DNA of 64,000 nucleotides, from NCBI GenBank assembly GCA_900312665.1, contig ONZQ02000006.1:62001-126000 (forward strand). The letters run 5' to 3'. Source of the stretch: Cephalotrichum gorgonifer. Lineage: Eukaryota; Ascomycota; Sordariomycetes; Microascales; Microascaceae. Every line of letters begins with the position of its first letter. Position 1 is the first letter of the stretch. This document shows, piece after piece, positions 1 to 13,716 of the stretch. The notes under the pieces were generated by a model. It did no database searches. It was not told where the DNA came from and saw only the letters and a list, made by a program, of their open reading frames with translations. The translations under genes and the position numbers were made by a program.

Positions 1-835
1 TCCTCCAAAAGACCAACATCATCCGCGACATCCGCGAGGACTTCGATGTCGGGCGACGGTGGTGGCCAAAGGAGATCTGGTCCCAGTACGCCGACTCCTT
101 CCCGGAGCTCATGGACCCGAAGAACCGTACGAAGGCGGTACAATGTCTCAACCACATGGTCCTCAACTCACTGAAACACGTGGAAGAGTGCCTCTTCTAC
201 ATGGCCGCCATCCGAGACCAGAGCGTCTTCAACTTCGTCGCTATCCCGCAGAGCATGGCCATCGCAACGCTAGAGCTCTGCTTCAATAACCCGACCGTCT
301 TCGACAAGAACGTGAAGATCACCAAGGGTGACGCGTGCAACCTCATGACGCAGTCCACACAGAACTTGCAGCTCGTCTGCCAGGTGTTCAAGAAGTATGT
401 GAGGAGGATACATCAGAAGAACGACCCGAGGGACCCCAATTACCTGGCCATCAGCCTGCAGTGTGGTCGGATCGAGCAATTCATCGAGACGGTATTCCCG
501 AGACAGACGCCCGAGCGGGCGCTGAAGTCGTTCCAGAACAAGGATATGGCGGAGATGCAGGGTATGGATGTGTGGGACGGGCTCATGCTAATGGCTGTTG
601 TCGTCGGGGCCATGATCTTCATCGCCGCGCTAATGGTGAGTGGTCCCCAAGTACCTGTGTCTTTGATTGCGTGGTGGACCAGGCATGAATGAGCTAACGT
701 TGCCATGGAATTTAGATCGGTGCGGCGTATGTTGCGAATATCTACTTCACCAAGTGGTACCCCGAGGACACCATCCAACTGGGGCAGTCGGTCGTCTCCA
801 ATGTGGTGCAGGAGATTGTACACGAGGAGTTGTAG
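1..835 (+). CDS. ERG9: Squalene synthase (farnesyl-diphosphate farnesyltransferase), 3' part
   Basis: Squalene synthase joins two farnesyl diphosphates head to head to give squalene, the first committed step of ergosterol synthesis, on the ER membrane. The window opens inside the gene, in the frame whose codons begin at position 3. The first visible residues, LQKTNIIRDIRED, are the second Asp-rich (DxxED) motif that binds Mg-diphosphate. The conserved AIPQSMAIATLELC and GDACNLM stretches follow. An 80-nt intron (636-715, GTGAGT...TTTAG, phase 0) splits the C-terminal membrane anchor (LMLMAVVVGAMIFIAALM, then IGAAYVANIYF). The stop is TAG at 833-835. The start codon and the first DxxxD motif lie outside the window. 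The gene converges on the subtilase downstream. The family call is very secure. Confidence 0.95.
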
Positions 836-2298
836 TACTTGTATCACCGGCGTTTAACGATCTCGAGCATTATTCTTTGTTTATCTATTCCGTCACTAAT
901 ATCTGCGGCGAGGGTGTGTTTGGTGCCCTTGGATCGGCGTGTGTCTTTTGTCACGTCACGGGGATTTATTGGCCAGCGTTTCGTGGCCTTTTGTTACTTG
1001 GACATACTAATACACTTCGATTCGATCTCATCCGCACGAATCTCGTGACAGTTTTATAGCAGCAGGTCTCTAAGATGTTGTTCCCCGGTGGGGGAGGAGA
1101 CGGGTTACTCGATTGCTTCACTGGGGTTTCTTAGCACGGATGTCAAATTACAATCCAGCCCCTTCTACGAAGGTCATGGCTATGGTTGCGCCGAAGATGT
1201 GCTTATAACGAAGACCATTGCGTCAATCCCGTTCTGATGAGTGGGGACTATCGGTTGCCCTCTTTATTCAATGGTGAGGTTGTTCCGGTTGGCGTGCGAA
1301 CATTCCAAGTTTTAAAATAAAAAATAACAAGGAGAAGATAACAATGTACCTAATCAAATTCGTTAATTCCGGTTTTTCGTATTTTTTTGGTCACTCTTCG
1401 TCGAAGACTACATGTGTTCTACCGCTTCGTGCTTGCGTACCCCCAACCTAGCTTACATATTCCGTCATGAATTCACGGTCACAGGACAACATCGCCCATG
1501 GATACAAGTAGGTATCGTTCTGAAGATCCCCAGATCGTCCAGTGCTCACTCCAACAAGCAAGACCCAAACTTCAGACGACATCCGGAAGAAGCCTGCGCC
1601 GAGACCGAAGCCCCCGAGCCGAGCCGCGCGGAAGGGGGTCATCTCGGAAACACAGGCTAAAGAGGGGATGACCGGCTTTGATTCACGTTTTTGCAAGAGG
1701 GAGAGTGAGATATTATACTAGTGACGTAGTATACGCGATCCTTTCCCCCAGTTTTGGGAAGCGGACTTGGTTTTATCGGGGGTTTTATGGGGGTAGGGTG
1801 GTTCGTAGTTTGTCTTGGGTTGTATCCCCTGCATCTCGGATGTCATCCGGGGGCTGTAAAGATGTAGTACACCGAACGGTGCGGCCTACACAACCAACCT
1901 CGTGAGACTCGGCAGTAAATCCCCCAAGGAAGTCCCAACCATACTATGCTTCGCAAAGTAAGCTTATCGCTCTGACAAAATGGAGAACCCTGATTCTCCT
2001 CCACCTCTTGTCTCCTTGCGGAGCAGTAAAAGTATAGGGGCGTTGCCAGCAGCCGTATTTCGAGGCACACTCACTTACATCCGCATCCAGTATTACCAAT
2101 TAAGGCGACAAGAGCTGCGCCGAAAAGAACAAATGAAGCTCCCTCTACATGATGGCTAACATGAAGGTTGGTCGTATCGTGAACTTTATTTATATATGCC
2201 AAATGTACCTCGATGAAAAGAAATCCGACCCGCGAGATTAAACTTCGCAAACCATCTATCCCCTCCCACTCGCCAGCCCATTCCCCTTACTCCCCCCT
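836..2298. other. Intergenic, convergent 3' ends
   Basis: This 1.46-kb space lies between the 3' ends of ERG9 and the subtilase. It holds an A-rich stretch near 1313-1330, which could serve 3'-end formation. Its open frames are all under 85 codons and resemble no family I recognise. I see no RNA gene. Confidence 0.6.
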
Positions 2299-3866
2299 TC
2301 ATGCCACCCAGCTGCGGCGGCGACGCGCTAGAAGCTGCTGCCCGCCGTTATAAGCGATCAGGCTGGTCGTGCCCCTCTCGTTATTCCCGACCCTCGCCCC
2401 CGTCGTCTTCGCCAGCTCCACGATCCGGGCCGTCACCGCGTCGACGGTCTGCGCAAACGAGTCATCCTTGCCGTTGTTGTCCCTGTCCTGCCCCGTCCGG
2501 AAGCTTGCGCCGATCGACTCCAGCGACATAAGATACGCCGCGAGGCCCGCGACGTGGGGGCTCGCCATCGAGGTGCCCGAGAGCCGCGCGGACGCCGTGT
2601 CGCTCTCGATGCCGACCGACGTGATGTCCACTCCCGGAGCGAAGATGTCGACGACGGAGCCGAAGTTAGAGAAGGGGGCGCGCGTATCGTCGGCGGCGTT
2701 TATAGCGCCGACAGTTATGGCGGCGGGGGCTGAGGCGGGTGAGCTACGCCTTGCGTCCGTCTATATGGGCTCTTATCAGTATTCTATTTTTTTAGGCCCC
2801 AGCAGCGGTAGAGAGGCGAGAAAGGATATCTTTTTCTGGTACTTAGGGGCATAGGGTGACAAGAAACTCACATCCTCGTTGCCGGCGGCGACGACGGGGA
2901 CGATGCCCGCGTCGCGCAGTTGTTCGATAACATCATTAATGGCCCGCGAGAAGCCGCCGCCGAGCGACATGTTCATGACGGCCTTGCCGGAGATATTCTT
3001 CGCCATAACATCTTGCATGACTATTCGCGTGTTAGTATGAAACACTCCAGTTTGAGAGCTGAGTAGACGACAAGAAATTCATGTCGGGGAATGAAAGAGT
3101 TCCACTAACCCCAGTCCATCCCAGCAGCGACGAGCTCGTTACTGCCCCCGCCACTGGCATCAAGCACCTTGACGGCAACGAGGTTCACCTGCTTCGCGAC
3201 ACCATACGTCCTGCCGCCGATCGTGCCCGCGACGTGGCTGCCGTGTCCATTATCATCGGTATCCTCAGCGCCACTGATGAAGTTGGCGCCAAAGGTCGCC
3301 CTGTCCTGGAACTCGGTATGGGTGGTAAGAATGCCCGTGTCCACGACGTAGACGGTTATACCCTCGCCACCACTAGTGTCGAAGATATACCCATTGTCGA
3401 CGCCGTCCTGGTCAAGGGTCTCGGCCGACATCCGGATGAGGCCGAGCGGTGCGTTCTGCTGCGCGGCGACGGCGCTGGCCTGCACGCGGGTGACGGCCTC
3501 GATATAGGCCACCTCGGGCTGGTCGGCGATGGAGAGCAGCATGCGGCTGTCCGAGTCAAAGACCATGCCCTTGAAGTTCCTGATGCGGAAGGCGCGCGAG
3601 TCGGTGGAGAGGAGGGCGCCGCTGAGATCGCTGCGCTTGTTGATGTTCCGCTTGCGGATGTCGCCCATAACGAGGGCCTGCTTCGACTCAATTTCCTCTG
3701 CGGAGTAGGAATTGTTCCAGACCACCATGTAACGGTCCGGGATGATGTCAGTAGCATCAGGGTTGCTGATGGGGAGCCCGATGAAGTTGCCATTGCCAAG
3801 GCGCCCGGCGAGCGCGGTGAGAGGGAGGAAGAGGAGGGCGGTGAGGCGGGATCTCATGTTGACCAT
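2299..3866 (-). CDS. Secreted subtilisin-like serine protease (proteinase K type, S8A)
   Basis: This is an extracellular alkaline endoprotease made as a pre-pro-enzyme. Three exons (3866-3110, 3020-2872, 2760-2299) join in phase across introns of 89 and 111 nt to give 455 residues. A signal peptide spans about residues 1-20. An I9 inhibitor propeptide runs from about 43 to 125 (IPDRYMVVW...VAYIEAV). The mature domain starts near 135. The catalytic triad is complete: Asp176 (VVDTG), His208 (NGHGSHVAGT) and Ser366 (SGTSMASPH), with the oxyanion Asn in AAGNED. The exon 2 text GMDWVMQDVMAKNISGKAV confirms the first splice. A second Met four codons in (MRSR) could be the true start. There is no C-terminal anchor, so the enzyme should be released. 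The family's usual role is nutrient acquisition or virulence; the role here is not shown. Confidence 0.93.
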
Positions 3867-6800
3867 TTTGACGATGTTATCGTTTCCCTACTGTTACTTC
3901 GGAAGAGGTCTGATAGCCGGATCGTATTTCGTCTGGATAGCTTCCGGTTGGTCTGGTATAAGATGAACTCGTCTCGGGGGGGACCTCTTGGGTATTATCC
4001 AAGAATTAGATGAGGTAGTCTGGAAGTGCAAATAGACCCAGGAATAATGTAATTGCTCGCGAGCAATATGATTGTTTCGATAGGCGGCGGTGTGCTCGTA
4101 TTGAGATCAAAGAGTGAATGAGTCCAAAAGCGAGAACAATGGCAAGATCGCTTTGGATGGGTGTTATCAAAAGGAATGAATAGCCCCTCAAGAGAATATA
4201 AAAAGAATGAGAAAGGTAAGAAGAATCGAAGTACTGACTGTTGTCCACGGCAAACGGCCTTCCTAGGGACAAACAATACAGCAAAAGGTTGTAAAGGAAG
4301 TGTAAAAGGTATAAGTGGTTGGGCGAGGTGTGTCCGTCCGTTCAAAGATGACTCGACACGCCCTCACAAAAACACGACCCTGCCTGAGGTTTTTGAGAAG
4401 AGAAGATGGTAAGAGGGAGGGTGGGAAGAGAAGAAACGAAAGAGCAAGGAGAAGGGGTAGATAGAAAGGGAAGTATGAATGGGATGAGAGAGGACGAAAG
4501 GGACGGTGTACGAAGATCGCTGGTGGGAGGGACATCATTTTGTATACGTTTGAGGACGGGGCTAGATCTGACAGCCCGAGCACACATTGGGGCCGTTAGA
4601 TCCGGGGCAACTACCATGTGTAGCCAGAAGTGCCTTCCTAACCGGGGGTGATGCGGGTCCTCCTTGACGGCTGTGGATCACCCTCGTTTGGGTGCCTGAA
4701 CGGGATATATGAGCCTGTTCCTTGGTGCTTGGACACGATCCTTGGTTTCGTTCTGGGCCTCCCCCCCCTGCGCGGCTTTGGCGGCCGAACCATCACTCTA
4801 TTCCTTAATGGGACCGGCGTCGATGCCATGCCCTTTACTTTACCGCCCATCATCCATGGGTCTCCGTCCAGGACATGCCATGCCGCCGATGTCTGTTGAT
4901 TGGAAAGCGGCGCTCGGTGATCTTGCCCGAGGCCAAGCTTTGACGGGGTCTCAAGGGACCCCTAGCGTGTAATACCTCTCAAATGGCGGTCCTATTCGGC
5001 CTATGCGGGGGAGGGTGGTCTCTCACCCCTTGCAATATCTCCGCCGACGAAGCAGGAACTGAGAAGGAGCTCTCGTAGCGTACGGGTTCGCGGCGTACGC
5101 GCAATGTCTTGCTCTGGAGTGGTCGAGACGTGAGTAGTTCTGAGGCAGTGGAGGTGCCAAGGCGGTGGGCAAGGAGGGGCGTGTGCGTTTTGGTTGGATG
5201 TGGACAAGGGGGGAGAATGTCGAATCGAAGGGTAGTCGGAATGTAAAAGCGGGTCCACAAAGGGGTAATGACAGCTGGGGGGCCAATGACAGGGCCCGTC
5301 TTCACACCCCAGGGGCGTGTCGGCTACCTGTTCGGGTATATTTCTCCTTCTTCAACCCCAAACCTCAAACACAGGCGTTGTGTGAGAATTGCACGGAGGG
5401 CCCCATTACGGAGGGCACATCGTTTATTATTCCCTCGTATTCTGAGTTTTGCACCCTGAAGTGACTTGCTCGAAGAGGGGAACAGGGGATTTCCGCGGTG
5501 GAAAATTTCTGTGCTGATGTTGCCGACATGTGCAGTAGTACTCCATCCTGGTCTGGGGGTGGATTGAAGGCTATCGTGTCTGGAATGTCTCTTGACGGGC
5601 ATCGACACGCGGCAAATGCTGTCGTCGATCTCTCTTCGAGACATTGTCGGTAAGGCCACGCGGACTGCTCCGCCGGAGAGCATAAGCGTTGGAGTCGAAG
5701 ATAGAGTCCCCACGGCCAAGCCTCGCACTAGGAGAATTACCATCTATCTGCACACAATGAGCCACGCCGATCACCAACTCTTGCATCTTGGTTCCTGAGC
5801 CTCCCATGGGGGAGAGAAGCCCCCCTTCGTCTGCAGTAAACACTCTATTTGCGCCGCCACACATGATGCTCATGCATCCTCGTTCGGCATTAAATCACAT
5901 CCAAGGATGGTTAACAGCACCGCCTCTCCAGCTCATCATTGGGCGCAATCCGGAGATTTAGGGATCTCAACCACAGATCTCGGGCGATATACCGGCGGGG
6001 TTAGTGAAAGTCCCAAGGATGGAGGAAATTAAATCCTCGCTTAGGTTCCTGCCTCGCGCCATACAGAACCATGCGATCCCCAGTCTACCGTCGACTCTGC
6101 CGCCGAGCCTCGTCATGCGTCCAATCTATCCCCTCAATCGCTCCCCGGGTCACCGTTATTAAAGATACTGACATTGATTGTCTTGCATCCAGGTGCCGAG
6201 AAGGTGCGGCTATGGTTTATTGGCTGTCTGTTATAGAGTGCTAGGCGAGCATTAAGTAGAATGCAAAGCATCACAGGGCCCTCCATTCTCCGAGATTGCG
6301 ACTTGACTCCATCGTGACATCAGACGGGGGTATTTCCGCCTGCTACTAGTGGTGCGTTCTCATTATCCCCGAACGACTTTACTGTCACAGATTCACAGGC
6401 TTGCCGATACAACTCCAGTTCGCACTCTAGTATTTCGGCGTGGTGGCACGGCACGAACAACCATGAACCCAATGAAGAATGGTGGCCCACTCGCCGGCCC
6501 CCACCCCGGTCCCAGCCCCTTGCCTCGGGCGGGTAGCATTACATAGTATTAACGGAGCCCCGTGGATTCCTCCCCCCTGTCCGCTGCCCTTCTCTGACCC
6601 CGCTGCACGTACCACCACGAGGCCACTTTCATGCTCCCAGTCGCACTATACCTCGAACGATGCCATGAGCTAGTTTAGCATTACCGTTTTTGCTTTCAGA
6701 TGCCCCTCTCACTAAGCGCAGAAAACCTGGATGTCAGAAATAAGGGTTGACTGGTGGGGAAGGAACCCGTTCTAATCGGGAAAGGGGGGCCGCCAATTTC

Positions 6801-9800
6801 TCGGCCAGCGGGTCGCTCATTCATGCGGCCAGACGAAGTCAATTTTTCTGATGTGACCCGGGAGCTTCGTGTTGAGTAACTAAGCTCCTCTCAAAATATT
6901 AAGGAGCTTTCAAGGATGGATGGGCAGCTTAGGTGCTTTTATGCCCTCCGTCCTGGCTTTTCACCTACTACACGGCCTTCTTGCCCGCCGGCTTTGCTGA
7001 ACACAAGCTAGAGCCACGGATTAGAATGCATTGTTCATATTAATGACATAATACCATTATACCCGTATTATTCCGTATACTTCGACGTGTGGCTTTGGGT
7101 CACTTATGCGGCTACTTGTCCTAGCAGGCGGCCACCCAGAGCACAACTAGCTTTGCTGCCCAAGGCCGCCGCCCACCATACGCGAAAACACTCATGCAGG
7201 CCGGACAGCATTTTGAAACTCGCCAAATATTGTTTAATCCAGTCACATCTTCCCCCGACTTAGAACAGGGGAATTCACCTGGCAACAAACGAAACCCCCC
7301 TTTCATCCCATCTCGGGCCAAGACCCGATGGCACCTTCTTACCTAGAGAACAGGCATATATCACCCTCTCTCAGGGATTGCCGTTTCAACACCACGCCCG
7401 CAGTCCTCAAACCCCCCAACCCTTCCCACGTCTGTGCCCCCGACCTAGATACGTCGTATTTCCCCGTCCAGACAGGATTATTGATATTATCCGCCAACCG
7501 ATGAGCCCCAACCGACGATGAGGAAACAAAGGGACGCGGTTGTTTTGTTTGGGGATTTCAGGCGGCGTGGAGGCAACGCAGAGCAAGCCGCGCGTTTTCA
7601 ACCCCCCTGATTACATGTAGACTCTAGTTTTCCTAATGTAGAGAGATGCAACGATGGTTCAACGACTCCGGTGCCAGCGTTTGTCTTTGTCCTGTGAATG
7701 GCGCCGATAAAATTCTAAGATGCACCCCTCTGAGCGGCTATGAGCGGAGCATGCGAGCCACGCGCTTGCTTGAAAAAGAAATTACGCTAGGCTCCAAGCC
7801 TGACTGCTGTCATTGGGGAAAACGTATGGGGTAGATGCATGCGAGATCGGTGTTTACACCGACACTTCGTCGTGATTCGCGGCGGCCCCCGTTGTGGCTG
7901 CCGGAGCAGCACAAGATCTCGTTTGAGGAGGGTGTGGGCTGGATGAAACAAGTCGCGGGTTTGCCTGTCAAGTTCTCTTACCTCATACGACGACGACCGT
8001 GCGGCTGAAGCAGGGGTCAATATCATTTCTGACGTGGCAAGCAATCCATTGGACCCCTTCAGTTTGATCCTGCTGATATCAATTCGACGCGATCGAAATA
8101 CTAACAACGTAATCCCTACAAGAGCGCTTATACAAGATCCGTTACCCGTTCGGCCGGCCAATTCAACCCCATGCCCGGTTCTTGTGATAATGGGGAGCTA
8201 TTGACGCTGTTCATGCAGTGGAGACAAAGAACACCCTCGAGGTCACATCGTCTGGTGGCGCATACACAGGTACTCCCTTACACCCTTGTCATGTCATGTG
8301 ATCTTGGGGTTGCTGCTCAAATCCTGTCTCGCGATAATCCCAGCATTGAATGGTATTGGGCCGAGAATACCTACCACCAGTGATAGTATTCTACTAATCC
8401 GCCATTTCCTTACCTACCCCAATCACTTCCACTGTCGAGGGACTATACTAGGGACTGAAATGGCTGTCGGGTATAGGGAGAACGGAAGCTTAGACCATGT
8501 AATGAACGTGAAGGAGACGCGTGTGTACGAGTAGGAAAACTAGGAAGCTGAGGGGTGAAGACGACCAACTACTGGTCGGAGCCGGCAAAGCCAAGCAAGT
8601 TGACCCGAGGACCCTGATCGAGACGTCGGAGAAACGAACTTCAAGCATTGATCGCCGCATCCGCTCTCGGGAACCTCTCAAACACTAACTCTATCCGGCG
8701 TACAAAACCTAATTCCTACAGGTTCTCGCCTATTCCGCAGCGTCGAACGTTTCTTTTGATCCTTTGCTCAGACCAAGGTGGCCCACGTCAAACAGTATAT
8801 CATTCCCTTACATCCATCTCTCCTGTCTGTCACGCCCCATCCCATGAGCTCGTCCTCGTCCACAGCCCAAATAGAGCCACGGCCAAGCCCTGGGGAGATA
8901 TTATGTGGGATACGCATTCCTAGCGGTAACAATACTGGGCGGCAGAGGCATTTCGTGCAACAGGCCCGGGTTGGTTCAGACTTGGGCGCATCCCCGTCAT
9001 GGGCGGCAGCCGACTGGTCCGAATGGGAGGGACGGACATCATCTGGTAAAAGAGGTCTTCCACCCGGCCGGCGGCCTCCTCTCCGGAATAGGTCGTGGAC
9101 ATGCCCGGCAATTCCATGAGTCCTCCACGGATAGGAGTGTTGGGAAACGGCCAGCTGGCCCCGCGGCAAGGCCATGGACGGTTTGCTTCCCCACCTGGCG
9201 GCCTGCGTCGTAGGTTTTTCACTCAGGACACCAATCGCCTGAAGTCCCCACCTGTGTCAGGTCTGAAACTACCTAGAACACCGTCTATGAAGCTTAGACG
9301 ATGAAGCTTCCCGCCGCTCCATAGATGGGCAGCTCTTTTAGATTTCGTACTAGAAAGGCGGAGGGGAAAACTCTTAGTCCATGTTCGTAGATGCCGATAT
9401 GCCGGAGGGCCGAGAGGCATCGCAATAAATTCTTCGTCCGTGACCGGACATGACTGCTTCCTTCGTCCCTCTGCCGGATGTTTCCAGTGCGTTGTTTGCC
9501 TGGATAGCTGAGTGGCGAGGATACGACAACGTCTCAGTGCGGTAAAGGCACCAGAGTCAGTGGCCGTGCCCGGTTTCCTCGGCGACAATATTAGTCCTGA
9601 CAGGCTTCTCAAGACGGCTGGGAGGATCAAGATGAGATGCCAAATCAGCAGCCTCTTGATAGACTCGCGACCTTATATCAATGTGATGATGTCAGCACCG
9701 GCCGTGTCTCAGAGTTGTCAGTAGAATGCGATCCGACTAGCCGCCGATAAACGGAGGAGGTTTTGTTGTGTCTCGCCCAGGTCAACAATTAAAATTGCGG

Positions 9801-11004
9801 AATAACAATTGGCAAGGCAACAGAACATAGCTAAGATTTCGCAGGCACTGCTATTTTGGGTGGTCGATCATAACAATACCATTCTCTCCTTTGAACACCT
9901 TATCGTGACAAGCCCAGAGGAGAAGGTCACGGACACCTACGATATGAAGTCTGAGCTATTAAGGTTGTGGGTGGATCAATAGGTGGAGGTGGAAGCCCGT
10001 CCCCTAAACAGGGATTTACAGTGTGGGGTACATTGCTAGACAGTATGCTTGTACACTATTAGCGCCAATGGGCCAGGACTACACCAGATACTGATATGCA
10101 GATACTTACCCTTCCCATGCAATCAATTTACGCGGACACGCGGACTATCGGCGCAAGGCGTGACGGCCCATCTTGATTTCGCCTGGAATCCAATACCGCA
10201 GCGGCTGATCCCCCGCTCTGGGCGTTCGATAATAATATTACCCCAAATTTCTTTCTCGTAAGGGTCCAATCGATCGAGATGATGAGAGCCCAACCCACCC
10301 GACAACACCTACTCCTGTGCTAGGGCCTTTTCTACCTTATCTTGGCTGGTCCAACACCCTCGTCTTCGTCCTCTTTCACTTCAACCGCCTTACTTTCCGA
10401 CCCTGCCGCAGTCTATCTGCCAAGTCCGGATCTTGTCCTAGCCTCGAGCACACGACTTTTGTGTTCGGATTCAACCGTGGAAAGAGTATCCCCGCCGGCA
10501 GGACCACATCTTGCCGATTTTCAACCTTCGAAACACGTGGGAAGGAACGAGAGACAAAAGTCAATTCGATCCTGTACCGGAACGACCAAAATTCTAGGAA
10601 AAAGCAGGAGCGAAGAGACAAGCGTGCTTTCCCGGTCCCAAGCGCCTAACACTCGTTCGCACCCTGCCTCCCGGCTGATAAGAAATCTCCCTCCTCAAGA
10701 CCGGAGCCACCAGCCGAACCAGCCCGTACAACCTGTAATACCCTCTCGTCAGCCCATTATCGATCTCCCTGCATGCCCCCCGCGAACGAACAACGCCTGA
10801 CGGCCCAACCTACCACCACCACTCGCCCCTTCATATACTCCTCCCCTCGGCCATCCTCAGCGGCCAATATTCCATAACCCTGTGTCGCCCGACCTCTTTC
10901 CGTATTCCGTCAACCCTAGAGTGCCATGCCACCTGGTCTTCGCCCCGAGCTGTCTCCTTCGCGTTATTGATCTCTGGATTCCCCGCAATACTGCGCCCTC
11001 CACC
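3867..11004. other. Gene-free 7.1-kb region (upstream of subtilase and of F-box gene)
   Basis: No open frame here exceeds about 150 codons, and none shows a recognisable family or a convincing intron structure. A strongly purine-rich plus strand lies at about 4386-4510, which is CT-rich on the subtilase's coding strand about 0.5 kb upstream of it. An AT-rich patch lies at 7021-7080. From about 10300 the plus strand becomes CT-rich, like a fungal promoter or leader for the F-box gene. A 152-codon frame at 10342-10800 falls in that leader and looks like low-complexity Ser/Pro-rich translation of it. I found no tRNA box, transposase motif or long repeat. Base composition stays mixed, so this is not AT-rich DNA of the kind repeat-induced point mutation leaves. 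Confidence 0.55.
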
Positions 11005-12862
11005 ATGGATATCCAGTCCCTAATTACCGATGCCGATGGCGATCACGTATTTCGGTATGCGCCGCCCCGCCCCGACTTCGACGACTCCGAGCGCGAGTCG
11101 AACCCTGACCCGTATGCGGCCAATGCTACCGACGAGTTGACCGCCATCGTCTACGGCCCTACCAACAACCTTAACGTCTCCTCAAATCCCGTATCTCCCG
11201 GTCCCTCCAGCCCCCCTCTCGATCAGCCGAAAGACGACGACTTCATCCCCCCCGCGCGACCGAGCAGCACTCCTTTCCTTCACTCCGATCCGGGCCACGC
11301 ACTCCGCTACCCTGGCGCCGACGATGCGTACGACTTCTCTAGTGCCCCGCCGTATCCTCTCAACGCCTTAGATACGGATGATACGTCCACTACTAAGGCG
11401 AGCCTAGACGATCTGCCCACCGAGATTCACGAAGCGGTCTTAGACCACCTCTTTGGCTTTCGAGTCTCACCCAAGTCCAAGAGCTCCGTCGACCTGGCCT
11501 GCGTGACGAAGAGCTGGGGGACTCTTATGCGCTACTCGCGGCGGAAGGAGATATCGCAACTCGCCTTGGTCAGTCCCGTTTGGCGTCACCTCATCCAAAG
11601 CCGCCTGTACCGCCATATCAAGGTCAAGGGCACACAGGACTCTCTATTGCAAGCCGCCAACTGGTTCCTCGACCACCCGGTACTAGCGAGGCACGTTCGG
11701 CACCTCGAGGTGTGGTTCCCAGCATTCCAGCCAAGGTTCGGCTCTCTACCCCTGGTGCGCATGGCTCCACCTCAGGAGGATGGCCATGTTTCTGCCGCGA
11801 GCTACGAACTTCCGTTCAATAATGCTAGTCTGCGACAAGTATTCGACTTCATACTCGCCATTCTTCCTCGCGTATGCATTCTCACACTCGAAGGCGGTGA
11901 GCGCAGAAAGGCGCCCAAGGTCAAGAATGAATCGTCCACCGCCGATCCCTTTACGAAACGGATCCCCTCACTTGAGAACGTGCGAACGCTCGTAACCAAA
12001 GGCCAATGGAACCTAATGCGCGACGGCGATGATTTCGACTTTATCATGACCGCTCTACCAGGCCTGACGGAGTGGCATGGGTCGTATAGCAGACCAAAGT
12101 CCAAGAGTTACCTGACCATGTCCAAGTTCCTGCCCTCGCTTCCCTCCAACATCACCCACCTCACCCTCTTCCTCGAAGCCGACTACCGACGCGAGATGTC
12201 TACGCCAAACTACTACTTCAAGGTCGCCCAGAAGGTGCACTTTTGCACCAAACTCGCCGAGGCGACGCCGGCTCTGGAGCATCTTTCTTACACTGGCCGC
12301 GTCTGCAGGGCCTTCTTTGATGCAGCATCCCGCTGGGCGAATCCGCGGCTGACACGGCTCAAGTCTATTGACCTCACGGTGAAAAACATTTGCCGGCCCC
12401 TGTCCGAATATCAAGCATCTGGGAGTGGTATCTTCGACATGATGTTTATTCAGAACTTCGAGGCCCTGGTACTAGGCGCCATCCGCTCGATGGAGTCTCT
12501 GACGGCCCTAGACCTTCTGCGCATTCGTTACGTCGACCTTGGTAAGACTCACTGCCCCCCTCGCTTCCCCCAACATACCGGTTGCTTACGTATCTATAGA
12601 CTCTGCGGTTCCGCCTCTCAATCCCTACTTCCTGATGAAGGATAACAGTTGCACGGGGGTCTGGAGCGACTCTCTCCTCAGAGAGCTTAACCGCGTCCGC
12701 CCAGAGGCGCACTATGAAGAGCTAACGGAGAACTTCGGCGACCTGGCGTGGAACAAAGACGGCAGGCTCTATGTGAGCACGCAAGGGAATCGTCTGCGCG
12801 TACGCTCGCTTAAGATTTCGAGTTATCATATCATCCAGATCCCGAGCATATCTGCTATCTGA
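11005..12862 (+). CDS. F-box domain protein
   Basis: This is a probable substrate adaptor of an SCF ubiquitin ligase. Two exons (11005-12541, 12600-12862) join over a 58-nt intron (GTAAGA...CTATAG, phase 1) to give 599 residues. The first ~130 residues are acidic and Pro/Ser-rich, likely disordered. An F-box-like segment starts near residue 133 (LDDLPTEIHEAVLDHLFG) and resumes after an insert as LALVSPVWRHLIQSRLYRHI. The rest contains Leu-rich, LRR-like stretches (HLTLFLEA, LTALDLLRIRYVDL), as in many fungal F-box proteins that read targets with repeats. I chose the ATG in CCACCATGG at 11005 over the in-frame ATG-like start at 10882 because of its context and because the protein before it looks like translated leader. 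The target is unknown. Confidence 0.8.
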
Positions 12863-13716
12863 GATTTGGTCCCATTTTCAACAGGCCTCTGTGCGAGCAA
12901 GGGGAGATCTAGAGGGCCATATACGCTCGGCGGCTCGATATCACGATCACTAGGTCACTTCCCGTTCCTTCTTCTTCTTTTCTGTTTTACGTCGTCATGC
13001 CCTCTTTTTTATGTCTTTCATCTTCGCTGCACATCCACACATGGCGTTTAGGGAGAAACGAATCAAATAGGCTGGAAAGGGAATTTAATGTGGTTAGGGG
13101 AGTCATACCCAGGGAAAACGGCAGGTTTGGTGTTTTGCTAGCTTTTGATTTTTGAGTCAGTCATCAGAAAGTGGTCTTTTTTCGCGCTCGGGTAGATACA
13201 AGGGTGTACGTCTGGATGGAGTTTCGGTGAAAGGGGAGCTAACTATTCGGGGCGTCATATTCCTTCAATACAACATTTGCAGCATTATGCCTTGTTAGGG
13301 TAGCAATTTGTGTCTACGCGAGAAGTCGCCGTTGTGACTATCGTAGAACCGGCGTAGGCCTGGCGCTGTAGAGGTTGTCGACCTTGCTCCACGATGCTGG
13401 ACTGGCATTTGGGATTGCGAGCAGCTTGCGTGGGGTATTGCATGACATGCTGCTTGTGTCTGTCTCTTATCCTCATTATAATAATAAAGCATAGGAGTTC
13501 TGCTACATTAGGCGGCCTTCGCCGCCTTTTGGCGGGTACTATCACCAGTCCAAGTCCTATTGGATGGTACATATGTTCTTACATATAGCTTCCCTGGGCA
13601 CCGGGCCAAGAATTTGCACTATATCTATACATTAACATACAAGCAGGCCGGATAACAGAGAAATAGTCCCCTTAGTTTCTTTCCAGTTCTTGCATCCAAA
13701 TCTCAATGCCTGGTTT
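12863..13716. other. Intergenic, convergent 3' ends
   Basis: This 0.85-kb gap lies between the stops of the F-box gene and GPI14. T-rich stretches near 12965-13020 probably belong to the F-box 3' UTR. I see no coding or RNA gene in it. Confidence 0.6.

Noticed and set aside
3081..4013. 310-codon plus-strand frame
   Set aside because: It is the antisense of subtilase exon 1, whose signal peptide, propeptide and triad are clear. The antisense reading has no family features.
10342..10800. 152-codon frame upstream of the F-box gene
   Set aside because: It is Ser/Pro-rich, lies in a CT-rich leader and resembles no family. At most it is an upstream open frame.
10882..11004. N-terminal extension of the F-box protein by 41 codons
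   Set aside because: The ATG at 11005 has an excellent CCACC context, and the extension reads like translated CT-rich leader.
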